DNA of 64,000 nt from Marivivens sp. (GTDB taxonomy: Bacteria; Pseudomonadota; Alphaproteobacteria; Rhodobacterales; Rhodobacteraceae): positions 1-64,000 of the forward strand of contig JAHEBU010000003.1 in NCBI GenBank assembly GCA_024642115.1. The letters are read 5' to 3'. The notes under the pieces were generated by a model. It saw nothing but the letters and a program-made list of their open reading frames with translations. It had not been told where the DNA came from and did no database searches. The position numbers were made by a program, and so were the translations under genes. Of the stretch, positions 44,285 through 53,585 are shown piece after piece (positions within the stretch are counted from its first letter, which is position 1; each line of letters starts with the position of its first letter).

Positions 44285-45804
44285 ACCGGATCGCCCGAAT
44301 TCAGCCGTGTGAGCCAGACCTCTGCATCTTTCAAGATCAGATTTCGCTTGTCCTCGTTCATCCGGTCCCAGGTGGCATACATCTGACCCATGCGCGGATT
44401 GGTCCTGAACCGGTCCCGGTGCCGATCCAGAAAATGCCAATACAACAGGTTGAACGGGCAAGCATCCGGCCCGGTCTTGTCCTTGACCTTGTAGGCGCAG
44501 CCCTTGCAGTAGTCGGACATCTTGTCGATGTAGTTTCCACTGGAAACATACGGCTTCGAGGCGATGACCCCGCCGTCGGCGAACTGACTCATCCCGATCA
44601 CGTTCGGCGCCTCGACCCATTCGTAGGCATCGGCATAGACGGCCAGATACCACTCATGCACTTGCGCCGGGTCGATCCCCGCCAGCAGGGCAAAGTTGCC
44701 GGTGATCATCAACCGCTGAATGTGGTGGGCGTAGGCTTCAGCCTTGGTCTGACTCACGGATGCGGCAATACAGGCCATCCGCGTATTTGCGCCCCAGAAC
44801 ATCGCCGGCAGGTCGCGGGTCTGACCCAACTCGTTGCGGTCAACATAGTTTGGCCCCTCGCGGAAATAGATTCCGCGCACATATTCACGCCAGCCGATGA
44901 TCTGCCGGATGAACCCTTCGGCGGCATTGACGGGTGCGTCGCCGTCCTTCCACGCCTGTTCAACCGCGCGGCAGACCTCCATCGCGTCCAGAAGGCCCGC
45001 GTTGAGGTAGAGGCCGATGACCGAATGATAGACGAATGGTTCCTCTGCCATCATCGCGTCCTGATAGTCGCCAAAACTGGGCAGGGCGTTTTTGACCCAA
45101 TGCGCCAGATGCCGCCGCGCCTGTCCGGTGTCGGTGGCAAACCAGAACGGGCGCAGGTCGCCGAAATTGTCGGCAAATCGATCCTCGACCAGGGTCAGCA
45201 CCTCCTCGACCGTCGCATCGGGGGTGAACTGCATCGGGCCGGAATAATTGACCGACTTCGGCGGTCCCTTGCGGTTGTCGTGGTCGTGGTTCCACTTTCC
45301 CCCGGCAGGGTCGTCGCCGTCCATCATCAACCCGGTCTTGCGGCGCATGTCGCGATAGAACCACTCCATCCTGAGTTCCTTGCGGCCCTCGGCCCAGTCA
45401 TCAAATTCGGCATGGGTGGCCAGAAAACGGGTGTCGGGTAACAGGGTCACCGGAACCGGGCAGTCCTCAAGCGCCTGAATGACCCGCCATTCGCCGGGTT
45501 CGGTCGCCAGCACTCCGTCGGGGTCGTGGTCGGCGGCACGGCGGACAAGTTCACCGACGATGGACCCCGAATTGTCGGGATCATCCAGCCGTGTATAGTC
45601 CACGCGCCAGCCATCCCCGCGCAAACGGTCGGCAAATTTGCGCATGGCGGCAAAGACAAAGGCGATCTTCTTGGGGTGATGGCGGACATAGGTGGCCTCG
45701 CCCATCACTTCGGCCATGACGATGACATCGGTGGCCTTGTCCGCCTCGGCCAATGCGGACAGGGTGTCGGACAACTGGTCGGCCAGCACCAGAACCAGCC
45801 TCAC
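44281..45804 (-). CDS. iron-sulfur bacterial cryptochrome/photolyase (FeS-BCP, CryB/PhrB-like)
   Basis: I start at the GTG at 45804, which overlaps the SDR stop in a GTGA junction; the product is about 507 residues. The N-terminal photolyase domain has LVLVLADQLSDTL. Cysteines near the C-terminus have spacing C-x87-C-x2-C-x12-C, the 4Fe-4S pattern I remember for PhrB and CryB. These enzymes repair (6-4) photoproducts or sense blue light with FAD and a lumazine antenna. CryB regulates photosynthesis genes in Rhodobacter. Which role applies is not decidable. Co-transcribed with the SDR gene upstream. Confidence 0.92.
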   Translation of the reverse strand: MRLVLVLADQLSDTLSALAEADKATDVIVMAEVMGEATYVRHHPKKIAFVFAAMRKFADRLRGDGWRVDYTRLDDPDNSGSIVGELVRRAADHDPDGVLATEPGEWRVIQALEDCPVPVTLLPDTRFLATHAEFDDWAEGRKELRMEWFYRDMRRKTGLMMDGDDPAGGKWNHDHDNRKGPPKSVNYSGPMQFTPDATVEEVLTLVEDRFADNFGDLRPFWFATDTGQARRHLAHWVKNALPSFGDYQDAMMAEEPFVYHSVIGLYLNAGLLDAMEVCRAVEQAWKDGDAPVNAAEGFIRQIIGWREYVRGIYFREGPNYVDRNELGQTRDLPAMFWGANTRMACIAASVSQTKAEAYAHHIQRLMITGNFALLAGIDPAQVHEWYLAVYADAYEWVEAPNVIGMSQFADGGVIASKPYVSSGNYIDKMSDYCKGCAYKVKDKTGPDACPFNLLYWHFLDRHRDRFRTNPRMGQMYATWDRMNEDKRNLILKDAEVWLTRLNSGDPV

Positions 45805-46460
45805 CACGGCACTTCTTGCCCCTGCCAATCGTAAAAGGCGCCAGTCTGGTCTGGAGTCAATGCCTCTATCACGGCGATCAGGTTGGCGGCTGCCTCGGCT
45901 GCCGGGACGGTCTTGTGGCGCCCGACATAGGCGGCGGTGAACCGCGTTTCGACCGTGCCGGGATGCAGGGCCACGCAGATCGAGCCCTTGTGCGTTCGTT
46001 TGAGTTCTATGGAGGCCCCGCGCACGATCTGATTCAGCGCGGCCTTTGAGGCTCGATAGGAATGCCAGCCACCAATGTGATTGTCCCCGATCGATCCGAC
46101 CCGGGCCGACAAGACAGCGACCGTCCCGTCGGGGGCCAGCAGTCGCGGGACGTGGCGCAAGATCAGGGCGGGGCCGATTGCATTGACGGCCATGACCTGT
46201 GCCATCTGGTCGACCCCGATCTGCGTCAGCGACTTTTCCGGCGCCAATCCGGGTGGCGCGAGGATACCCAGGGCCACAAGGATCAGATCAAACGGTCCGG
46301 TCAGGGCGCCCAGAACGCTGTCAACAGTTTCAGGTCGCGCGACATCCAGCCCGTCACTCGCCCGTGACAGAGGGGTCACGGCGTCGTGCCGCGCCTCGAA
46401 CGCTGCGACAAGGGCTGAACCAATGCCGCCCGACGCTCCGATGACCAAAATCCGTTTCAT
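45801..46460 (-). CDS. short-chain dehydrogenase/reductase
   Basis: The 219-residue SDR has the NAD(P)-binding GASGGIGSAL near residue 8, then ALGILAPP in place of the classical NNAG. The catalytic Tyr and Lys are in WHSYRASKAALNQI. It resembles the C-factor/CsgA-like subgroup. SDRs are often next to CryB/photolyase genes, and this pair overlaps. Substrate is unknown. A hairpin-forming stretch (46471-46506) lies upstream, after the protease gene. Confidence 0.88.
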   Translation of the reverse strand: MKRILVIGASGGIGSALVAAFEARHDAVTPLSRASDGLDVARPETVDSVLGALTGPFDLILVALGILAPPGLAPEKSLTQIGVDQMAQVMAVNAIGPALILRHVPRLLAPDGTVAVLSARVGSIGDNHIGGWHSYRASKAALNQIVRGASIELKRTHKGSICVALHPGTVETRFTAAYVGRHKTVPAAEAAANLIAVIEALTPDQTGAFYDWQGQEVPW

Positions 46461-46513
46461 GGGCGCACAGGTAGGGCCGGTCCGCCTCGGGACCAGCCCC
46501 CCCTACGGCGCTA

Positions 46514-48844
46514 TCACAACATGAAGTTGAACTGGTCGATGGTCGTGATCCGACTTAGAAGCAGAGCAAAATCGGCCTGACCGTCACCATCGACATCCCC
46601 CGACAAAAGCAGGTTTCGGCCAATGACCTCGAACCGCAGTTGCCCGGCTTGGGAAAAGGCATCTGTACCGATCAGGGTAAAGGCGTCGTCACCGCCCGTC
46701 GAACTGATGGCATCGATACCGGACAGGTCGATCAGGTCATTGCCGAATCCGAAATCGCTGATCGTGTCATAGGCCGAGGCAAGGCTGTCTGCGACCGTGA
46801 CAAAGATGAACACATCGTTCCCACCCCCACCTTTGATCGTATCCGTCCCTTCGCCACCGATGATGATGTCATTGCCATCCCCGGCATTGATCAAATCGTT
46901 GCCTGCCCCGCCGTCCAGAATATCGTTGCCGTTGCCGCCGTTGATTGTGTCGTTGCCATCCCCGCCATAAACGAGGTCGTTCCCCTCGCCACCGTCGACC
47001 AGATCATTTCCGGCATCGCCCCAGAGCATGTCATTGTCGTCCTGTCCCAGAACGCGGTCGTTGCCCGCTCCGCCGGAAATGCTGTCATTTCCCTCGTTGC
47101 CGCCCAGAATGTCGTTTCCGGCACCGCCCGAGATGGCGTCGCCATCGGCTCCGCCATAAACCACGTCATTGCCGTCGCCGGCATCAATGATGTCGCCGCC
47201 TGCGCCGCCGAACATCACGTCGTTTCCGGCCGCGCCGGACATGGAATCGTTGTCGTCGCCACCGTAGATGATGTCGTTGCCCAGCCCACCGAACAGGCTG
47301 TCCGCACCCGCATCCCCGACAAGGCGGTCATTCCCCAGACCACCGTCCAGAACATCTGCCCCAGACCCGCCATACATCACGTCGTTCCCATCCAGACCGA
47401 TCATGGCATCGTCGCCGTCGCCGCCATAGATCAGGTCGGACCCGGTCCCGGCGTTGAGGGAATCGTTGCCTGCCCCGCCATAGAGCCGATCCGCCGAATC
47501 GCCGCCATCCATCACATCGTCGCCATCGCCGCCGTACATGCGGTCAGCCCCGGAACCGCCCGACATCGTATCGGACCCCGCGCCGCCCTCCATCAGGTCG
47601 GCCCCCAGATCGCCGATCATCCGGTCGTCGCCATCCCCGCCATACAAGCTGTCGTTGCCATTGCCGCCCATCAAGGCATCGTTGCCCAGCCCGCCATACA
47701 ACTTGTCGTTCTGGTCGCCGCCGAACAGCACGTCATCGCCCGCGCCACCGTCGAGGGTATCGTTGCCCCGTTCACCCTGAAGAGTGTCGTTGCCCGCGTT
47801 GCCTGCAATCGAATTGTTCGCCGCATTACCCAGAACCGCATCGTCGCCCGACCCTGCAATCAGGTTTTCGATAATCGTTCCCGCTTCGATCAAAAGGTTG
47901 CCGCGCAGGCCATAGATGCTCGATACGCCAAGCCCGTTCATGTTGATTGACTGGTTGCGGGTGTCGGTGCTGAAATCCATCGTGTCGATGCCACTGCGGT
48001 CAACGACGGTCATGGCGATGGGGGTTTGCAGGACCCCGTCCGCCATCAGCGCCGCGATCCCTGCGTTCAACGCGTCCGCAGTCGATCCAACCCCATAGGT
48101 CGTGTTGCCTTGGTGGATCCTGTTGTTCACGCCGTACAGGGTCTGCATCGCCAGAATGTCGGCCAGCATCGGTCCCGGCGCAAAGGCGTAAGAATCGGCG
48201 GTATTGCGGTTCTGCGTCTGGGCGAAATAGGACATCACCGACAACTGCCAGCTGTCGAGGGTAAACAGGGCATCGCGGCTGAACGTGGCGCTTCCATTGT
48301 AATTGCCCGAATGGCCAAGGCCCAGCGCATGGCCGATTTCGTGCAGGTAGGTCTGCATGCTGTAGCTGTCGATGCCGGTGCCATAGGTGGCCACCCAGTC
48401 GGTCGAAATGTTCACATGGGCGGCGGTAATCGTATGGCCGGTCACATCGCGCGTCGCATAGGCGCCGCTTTGATCGTCGTCGAACACGATCTGGATCGTT
48501 GCCCCATTGGCGGGAGCGACTTCAAACGTGATGCCGGTCAGCTGGCTCCAGCTGTCCAGGGCGATGATCGCCAGGTTCTGGCCGGCCGCCGTCAGCCCGC
48601 TGATGTCGACATTGATGACGCCACCCAGCGCCCGCATGTCAAAGGCCGCCCAATCACCCCCGTTCGTCTGCCAGAATCCATGGGTCAGCTGCCGGGCGAT
48701 GCCCGTCACTGCAGAGGCCGGAATGGGCGCAAGAAAGGTCGCTGTCTGCGGCGTTGCGGACGGGGTCGAGGCATAGGCGGCATGAATCGCCTCCTGTTCG
48801 GAAGGGCTGGGAAGCGTGTCGCGCATTTGGCAAAGGATACACAT
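46514..48844 (-). CDS. secreted M10 (serralysin-like) RTX metalloprotease
   Basis: The 776-residue protein starts MCILCQ, a CxxC start I recall from Rhodobacterales RTX proteases. The zinc site is HEIGHALGLGH (residues 168-178) and the Met-turn is SVMSYF (202-207), so catalysis is expected. Residues 331-681 form an uninterrupted run of 39 RTX nonapeptides, binding calcium as a beta-roll. The C-terminal 95 residues contain the FFDLI-like end (here FNFML) of type I secretion substrates. There is no classical signal peptide, so export is predicted through a type I system, not present in the window. Confidence 0.93.
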   Translation of the reverse strand: MCILCQMRDTLPSPSEQEAIHAAYASTPSATPQTATFLAPIPASAVTGIARQLTHGFWQTNGGDWAAFDMRALGGVINVDISGLTAAGQNLAIIALDSWSQLTGITFEVAPANGATIQIVFDDDQSGAYATRDVTGHTITAAHVNISTDWVATYGTGIDSYSMQTYLHEIGHALGLGHSGNYNGSATFSRDALFTLDSWQLSVMSYFAQTQNRNTADSYAFAPGPMLADILAMQTLYGVNNRIHQGNTTYGVGSTADALNAGIAALMADGVLQTPIAMTVVDRSGIDTMDFSTDTRNQSINMNGLGVSSIYGLRGNLLIEAGTIIENLIAGSGDDAVLGNAANNSIAGNAGNDTLQGERGNDTLDGGAGDDVLFGGDQNDKLYGGLGNDALMGGNGNDSLYGGDGDDRMIGDLGADLMEGGAGSDTMSGGSGADRMYGGDGDDVMDGGDSADRLYGGAGNDSLNAGTGSDLIYGGDGDDAMIGLDGNDVMYGGSGADVLDGGLGNDRLVGDAGADSLFGGLGNDIIYGGDDNDSMSGAAGNDVMFGGAGGDIIDAGDGNDVVYGGADGDAISGGAGNDILGGNEGNDSISGGAGNDRVLGQDDNDMLWGDAGNDLVDGGEGNDLVYGGDGNDTINGGNGNDILDGGAGNDLINAGDGNDIIIGGEGTDTIKGGGGNDVFIFVTVADSLASAYDTISDFGFGNDLIDLSGIDAISSTGGDDAFTLIGTDAFSQAGQLRFEVIGRNLLLSGDVDGDGQADFALLLSRITTIDQFNFML
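46802..47854 (-). repeat. 39 contiguous RTX nonapeptide repeats
   Basis: A run of 27-bp units encoding GGxGxDxUx-type nonapeptides without insertions or breaks. A good typical serralysin has far fewer (from memory, around six to ten). At DNA level the units vary, so they are not recent exact duplications. Confidence 0.9.
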
Positions 48845-49054
48845 GGGCAGGGCCTGACTGTACGGTGCGCAATCCCGTTGCCCCGCCCCATGGACGGCAG
48901 GAGAGCACTAGGTTGAAGGGGAGGACGCCGCTTCCGGACGCAGGCGCAAGTACCGCGCCTTGGCACCCTAAAACCCGGCCGACGCATGGGGCAATTGAAA
49001 TCTGCCCATAAAGTCAACAGGATGTTAACAAACGGGGCGGTATTCCAGACCCCC

Positions 49055-49082
49055 TTTTCAACCACGCAAACCCCGGTATAGT
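49055..49082 (+). promoter_or_regulatory. probable leuL-leuA promoter
   Basis: TTTTCA (49055-49060), 16-base spacer, TATAGT (49077-49082). The transcript would begin about 49088-49091, at or next to the leuL start codon, so the leader peptide may be translated from a nearly leaderless mRNA. Confidence 0.6.
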
Positions 49083-49090
49083 CTGTGACC

Positions 49091-49153
49091 ATGACTTGTT
49101 TGGCCCAACCCTTGATGGCCCGTTCCGGCCTCCTGCTCCTTAGCCGCCTCTGA
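49091..49153 (+). CDS. leuL: leucine-rich leader peptide
   Basis: A 20-residue ORF, with seven leucine codons including four in a row (CTC CTG CTC CTT at residues 14-17), 72 bases upstream of leuA. This is the standard layout of an amino-acid leader peptide, in which leucyl-tRNA supply stalls ribosomes in the leucine run and changes mRNA folding. Its stop lies in a hairpin. No U-run terminator is visible before leuA, so the downstream mechanism may be different from the E. coli one. Confidence 0.75.
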   Translation: MTCLAQPLMARSGLLLLSRL

Positions 49154-49181
49154 GCGTGCCTTTCGGCGCGACCGCTCAGGG
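49148..49181 (+). promoter_or_regulatory. attenuator-like hairpin after leuL
   Basis: CTCTGAGC pairs with GCTCAGGG and GTGCC with GGCGC around TTTC, with a GACC bulge. A competing pairing of the Leu-codon segment with AGGGGAG, and another of TTCGGCGC with GCGCCGGA, are also possible. That is what a switch requires. Confidence 0.5.
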
Positions 49182-49225
49182 GAGGATCAGCGCCGGATCA
49201 CAACAAGGCAACAAGGACCAAAATC

Positions 49226-50809
49226 ATGACACAAACCCCCGCAACAGGCCGCGACCCCAGCCGCGTGCTGATCTTTGACACCACCCTGCGCGACGGCGAA
49301 CAAAGCCCCGGCGCCACCATGACCCACGCCGAAAAGCTGGAGATTGCCGAACTGCTGGACGACATGGGCGTCGACATCATCGAAGCCGGGTTTCCCATCG
49401 CCTCCGAAGGCGACTTCAAGGCGGTGTCGGAAATCGCCCGTCTGGCCAAAACTGCCACGATCTGCGGGCTGGCGCGGGCCAACTTCAAGGATATTGACCG
49501 CTGCTGGGAGGCGGTCAAGCACGCCAAATCCCCGCGCATCCACACCTTTATCGGCACGTCGCCCCTGCATCGGGCGATCCCCAATCTGGACAAGGACCAG
49601 ATGGCCGAGCGGATCCATGACACCGTGACCCATGCCCGCAACCTGTGCGACAACGTGCAGTGGTCGCCGATGGACGCGACCCGGACCGAACACGATTACC
49701 TGTGCCGGGTCGTGGAAATCGCGATCAAGGCGGGGGCCACGACCATCAACATCCCTGATACCGTGGGCTATACTGCCCCGCAGGAAAGTGCGGACCTGAT
49801 CCGGATGCTGCTGGAAAAAGTTCCCGGCGCGGACCAGATCATCTTTGCCACCCACTGCCACAATGACCTCGGGATGGCGACGGCCAATTCTCTGGCCGCC
49901 GTTGCAGGCGGGGCGCGGCAGATCGAATGCACGATCAACGGACTGGGCGAACGGGCGGGTAACACCGCGCTGGAAGAAGTCGTCATGGCGCTCAAGGTGC
50001 GCCACGACATCCTGCCGTGGACGACCGGCGTGGACACGACCAAGATCATGAACATCTCGCGCCGGGTCGCCACCGTGTCTGGCTTTCCCGTCCAGTTCAA
50101 CAAGGCCATCGTGGGCAAGAACGCCTTTGCCCACGAATCCGGCATCCATCAGGACGGTATGCTCAAGAACCGCGAAACGTTCGAAGTCATGCGCCCCACC
50201 GACATCGGCCTGTCCGAAACCAATCTGGTGATGGGCAAACATTCCGGGCGCGCCGCCCTGCGGTCCAAACTCAAGGACCTGGGGTTTGAACTGGCCGATA
50301 ATCAGCTCAACGATGTATTCGTCCGGTTCAAGGAATTGGCCGACCGGAAAAAGGAAATCTACGACGACGATCTGGTGGCGCTGGTCCGGCAGAACGACAC
50401 GGTCGAGGATCATATCAAACTGAAATCCCTCCGGGTCGTTTGCGGCACCACGGGGCCGCAAACCGCCGACATGACGCTCGACATCGACGGCACGGAACAT
50501 TCCGTTACCGCCACCGGCGACGGTCCGGTCGATGCCAGCTTCAACGCAGTCAAACAGTTGTTCTCGCACAAGGCGCGGCTGCAACTCTATCAGGTGAATG
50601 CCGTCACCGAAGGCACCGACGCGCAGGCTACAGTCAGCGTCCGGCTTGAAGAGGACGGGCGCATTGCAACCGGACAGTCCGCCGACACCGATACGGTCGT
50701 GGCCTCGGTCAAGGCCTACGTCAACGCGCTTAATCGGCTGATCGTGCGGCGGTCCAAATCGGCCCCAGGCGAGGATATCAAGGGCGTCAGCTACAAGGAC
50801 GCGGGCTGA
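49226..50809 (+). CDS. leuA: 2-isopropylmalate synthase
   Basis: The 527-residue enzyme has the catalytic DTTLRDGEQSPG near the N-terminus, the metal ligands in THCHNDLGMA, and LGERAGN. The C-terminal regulatory domain, which binds leucine for feedback inhibition, is present. It makes the first committed step of leucine synthesis from 2-oxoisovalerate and acetyl-CoA. Regulation by the leuL leader is strongly suggested. A perfect 10-bp hairpin follows the stop. Confidence 0.97.
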   Translation: MTQTPATGRDPSRVLIFDTTLRDGEQSPGATMTHAEKLEIAELLDDMGVDIIEAGFPIASEGDFKAVSEIARLAKTATICGLARANFKDIDRCWEAVKHAKSPRIHTFIGTSPLHRAIPNLDKDQMAERIHDTVTHARNLCDNVQWSPMDATRTEHDYLCRVVEIAIKAGATTINIPDTVGYTAPQESADLIRMLLEKVPGADQIIFATHCHNDLGMATANSLAAVAGGARQIECTINGLGERAGNTALEEVVMALKVRHDILPWTTGVDTTKIMNISRRVATVSGFPVQFNKAIVGKNAFAHESGIHQDGMLKNRETFEVMRPTDIGLSETNLVMGKHSGRAALRSKLKDLGFELADNQLNDVFVRFKELADRKKEIYDDDLVALVRQNDTVEDHIKLKSLRVVCGTTGPQTADMTLDIDGTEHSVTATGDGPVDASFNAVKQLFSHKARLQLYQVNAVTEGTDAQATVSVRLEEDGRIATGQSADTDTVVASVKAYVNALNRLIVRRSKSAPGEDIKGVSYKDAG

Positions 50810-50824
50810 TTTCATCTGCCCGAC

Positions 50825-50849
50825 GCCGGGGCCGTCCATCGGCCCCGGC
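50825..50849 (+). terminator. leuA terminator hairpin
   Basis: GCCGGGGCCG-TCCAT-CGGCCCCGGC, a perfect 10-bp stem 15 bases after the leuA stop. The T-run is weak. Confidence 0.65.
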
Positions 50850-51059
50850 TGTCCCGACCTTTACCTATCACGGCCAAAAAGTTGCAAAAAGGTCATCTTT
50901 GGGGGTGCGACGGTCCGAAATCGCGACCGAAAAGTTGAATTATGACAAGCGGCACAAACGTGCCGAACGCAGGAAAACCGGGCCTTTCGCCCAATCCCCG
51001 ACACGCCTATAACAACGACCGGTCCGGACTGTCGAGTCGCGGGCCTTGCTGGATATTGA

Positions 51060-52115
<1,056 letters not shown>

Positions 52116-52138
52116 TCTGACCGGGGGCGGACCCACCC

Positions 52139-53053
52139 GTGGCGCGCAACAAGGACAATGACGAAAACTATGTCGGCCCGATCCGCAATCTGCTGGTCGG
52201 GCTGCTGGTCATCGTCATGTTGGGTACCTTTCTGATCTGGCGGATCGACAGCCCCCGCGTCGAACGGTTCCGGGCGGCGGTCATCGACCGGGTCGTGCCA
52301 TCTTTCGACTGGGCGATGGCCCCGGTGACCGGGATGGCCAACCTGATTTCGGATTTCCAAAGCTATCAGCGTCTGGCCGAACAGAATGCCGACCTGCGCC
52401 GCGAATTGCAGCAGATGAAGGCGTGGAAAGAGGCAGCGCTTCAGCTGGAACAGGAAAACGCCAAGCTTCTGGACCTCAATCACGTCCGACTTGATCCGCA
52501 GCTGACCTTTGTGACGGGGGTGGTGATGGCAGACTCAGGCTCGCCGTTCCGGCAGTCGGTCTTGCTGAACGTGGGCCAGCGGGACGGGATCATTGATGGG
52601 TGGCCGACGATGGACGGCATCGGTCTGGTCGGACGGATTTCGGGGGTGGGGCAACGGACCAGCCGGGTGATCCTGCTGACCGACACCTCCAGCCGGATCC
52701 CGGTCATCATCCAGCCGTCAGGGCAGCGGGCCATCCTGACCGGGGACAACACGCTGAACCCGCCGATCGAGTTTCTTGAGAACCCAGACGTTGTGCGGCC
52801 TGGCGACAGGGTCGTGTCCTCGGGGGATGGCGGCGTGTTCCCCGCCGACCTGCTCGTGGGCCAGGTGGCGCTCGGGAACGACAGGCGGCTGCGGGTGCGG
52901 TTGGCTGCCGATTATGAACGGCTGGAATTCCTGCGGGTCCTGCGCAGCCAACCCAGTCCCGCGATCACCGATCCTGGCGGTCTGGTGACGAATGGGGCCG
53001 TCGCGCCCGAACCCGCAGTAACCGACACAGCAACCGGAGGCGGCAATGGCTGA
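52139..53053 (+). CDS. mreC: rod shape-determining protein MreC
   Basis: The GTG start gives 304 residues. There is one N-terminal membrane helix, then a coiled coil (about residues 70-110, with QRLAEQNADLRRELQQM and EQENAKLLDL) and the periplasmic beta-barrel domain with RDGIIDGWPTMDGIGLVGRI. It anchors and activates the elongasome, binding PBP2. The gene overlaps mreD by eight bases. Confidence 0.94.
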   Translation: MARNKDNDENYVGPIRNLLVGLLVIVMLGTFLIWRIDSPRVERFRAAVIDRVVPSFDWAMAPVTGMANLISDFQSYQRLAEQNADLRRELQQMKAWKEAALQLEQENAKLLDLNHVRLDPQLTFVTGVVMADSGSPFRQSVLLNVGQRDGIIDGWPTMDGIGLVGRISGVGQRTSRVILLTDTSSRIPVIIQPSGQRAILTGDNTLNPPIEFLENPDVVRPGDRVVSSGDGGVFPADLLVGQVALGNDRRLRVRLAADYERLEFLRVLRSQPSPAITDPGGLVTNGAVAPEPAVTDTATGGGNG

Positions 53054-53585
53054 CTCTCCGGTCGGGCGGCAATGGATGGCCGGGTTGTCCTATCTGGTCA
53101 TCGCCGTGGTGCTGATCTTTGTCCAACTCTTGCCGATGGACACGGTCCCGCGCAGTTGGGCACCGCCCGACATCCTGCTGGCCGCAACGTTGGTCTGGGT
53201 CACGCGGCGGCCGGATGTCATGCCGATCCTGCTGATTGCGGGTGTGTTCCTGCTTACCGACCTGCTGTTCCAGCGACCCCCGGGCCTGTGGACCGGGCTG
53301 GTCCTGATCCTGACCGAAATGCTGCGCGCGCGCGCCGGGGCCTTGCGCAACGTGCCCTTTCCGCTGGAATGGCTGACGGTGGGCATGGGAATAGTGGGGA
53401 TCACACTGGCCAACCGGGCGGCTCTTGCCATTGTGATGACCCCGCAGGCGCCGCTGGCGTTGACAGTTATCCAGATGGTGGCGACCATCCTGATCTACCC
53501 GGTGATCGCCGGACTCTCGCACTATATCTTTGGCATCAGCCGCCCCGCCCCCGGCGAAGTTGACGCGTTTGGACACCGGCTATGA
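53046..53585 (+). CDS. mreD: rod shape-determining protein MreD
   Basis: A 179-residue protein with five to six hydrophobic segments and little charged sequence between them. It overlaps mreC by eight bases and mrdA by four. MreD is poorly conserved in sequence, so the call rests on topology, length and position in an intact mreBCD block. Confidence 0.9.
   Translation: MADSPVGRQWMAGLSYLVIAVVLIFVQLLPMDTVPRSWAPPDILLAATLVWVTRRPDVMPILLIAGVFLLTDLLFQRPPGLWTGLVLILTEMLRARAGALRNVPFPLEWLTVGMGIVGITLANRAALAIVMTPQAPLALTVIQMVATILIYPVIAGLSHYIFGISRPAPGEVDAFGHRL

Noticed and set aside
46471-46506. GTAGGG...CCCTAC composite hairpin between protease and SDR genes
   Set aside because: Long hairpin with mismatches and no T-run; position suits a terminator but evidence is weak.
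46802-47854. Possible CRISPR array because of regular 27-bp periodicity
   Set aside because: No constant repeat separated by unique spacers; the periodicity is coding for RTX nonapeptides.
46640-47950. 436-residue plus-strand frame within the RTX protease gene
   Set aside because: Mirror of the repetitive RTX coding DNA; its Val/Ile/Ala repeats are a by-product of 27-bp units.
49187-50839. 550-residue minus-strand frame across leuA
   Set aside because: Antisense shadow of leuA with no domain pattern.
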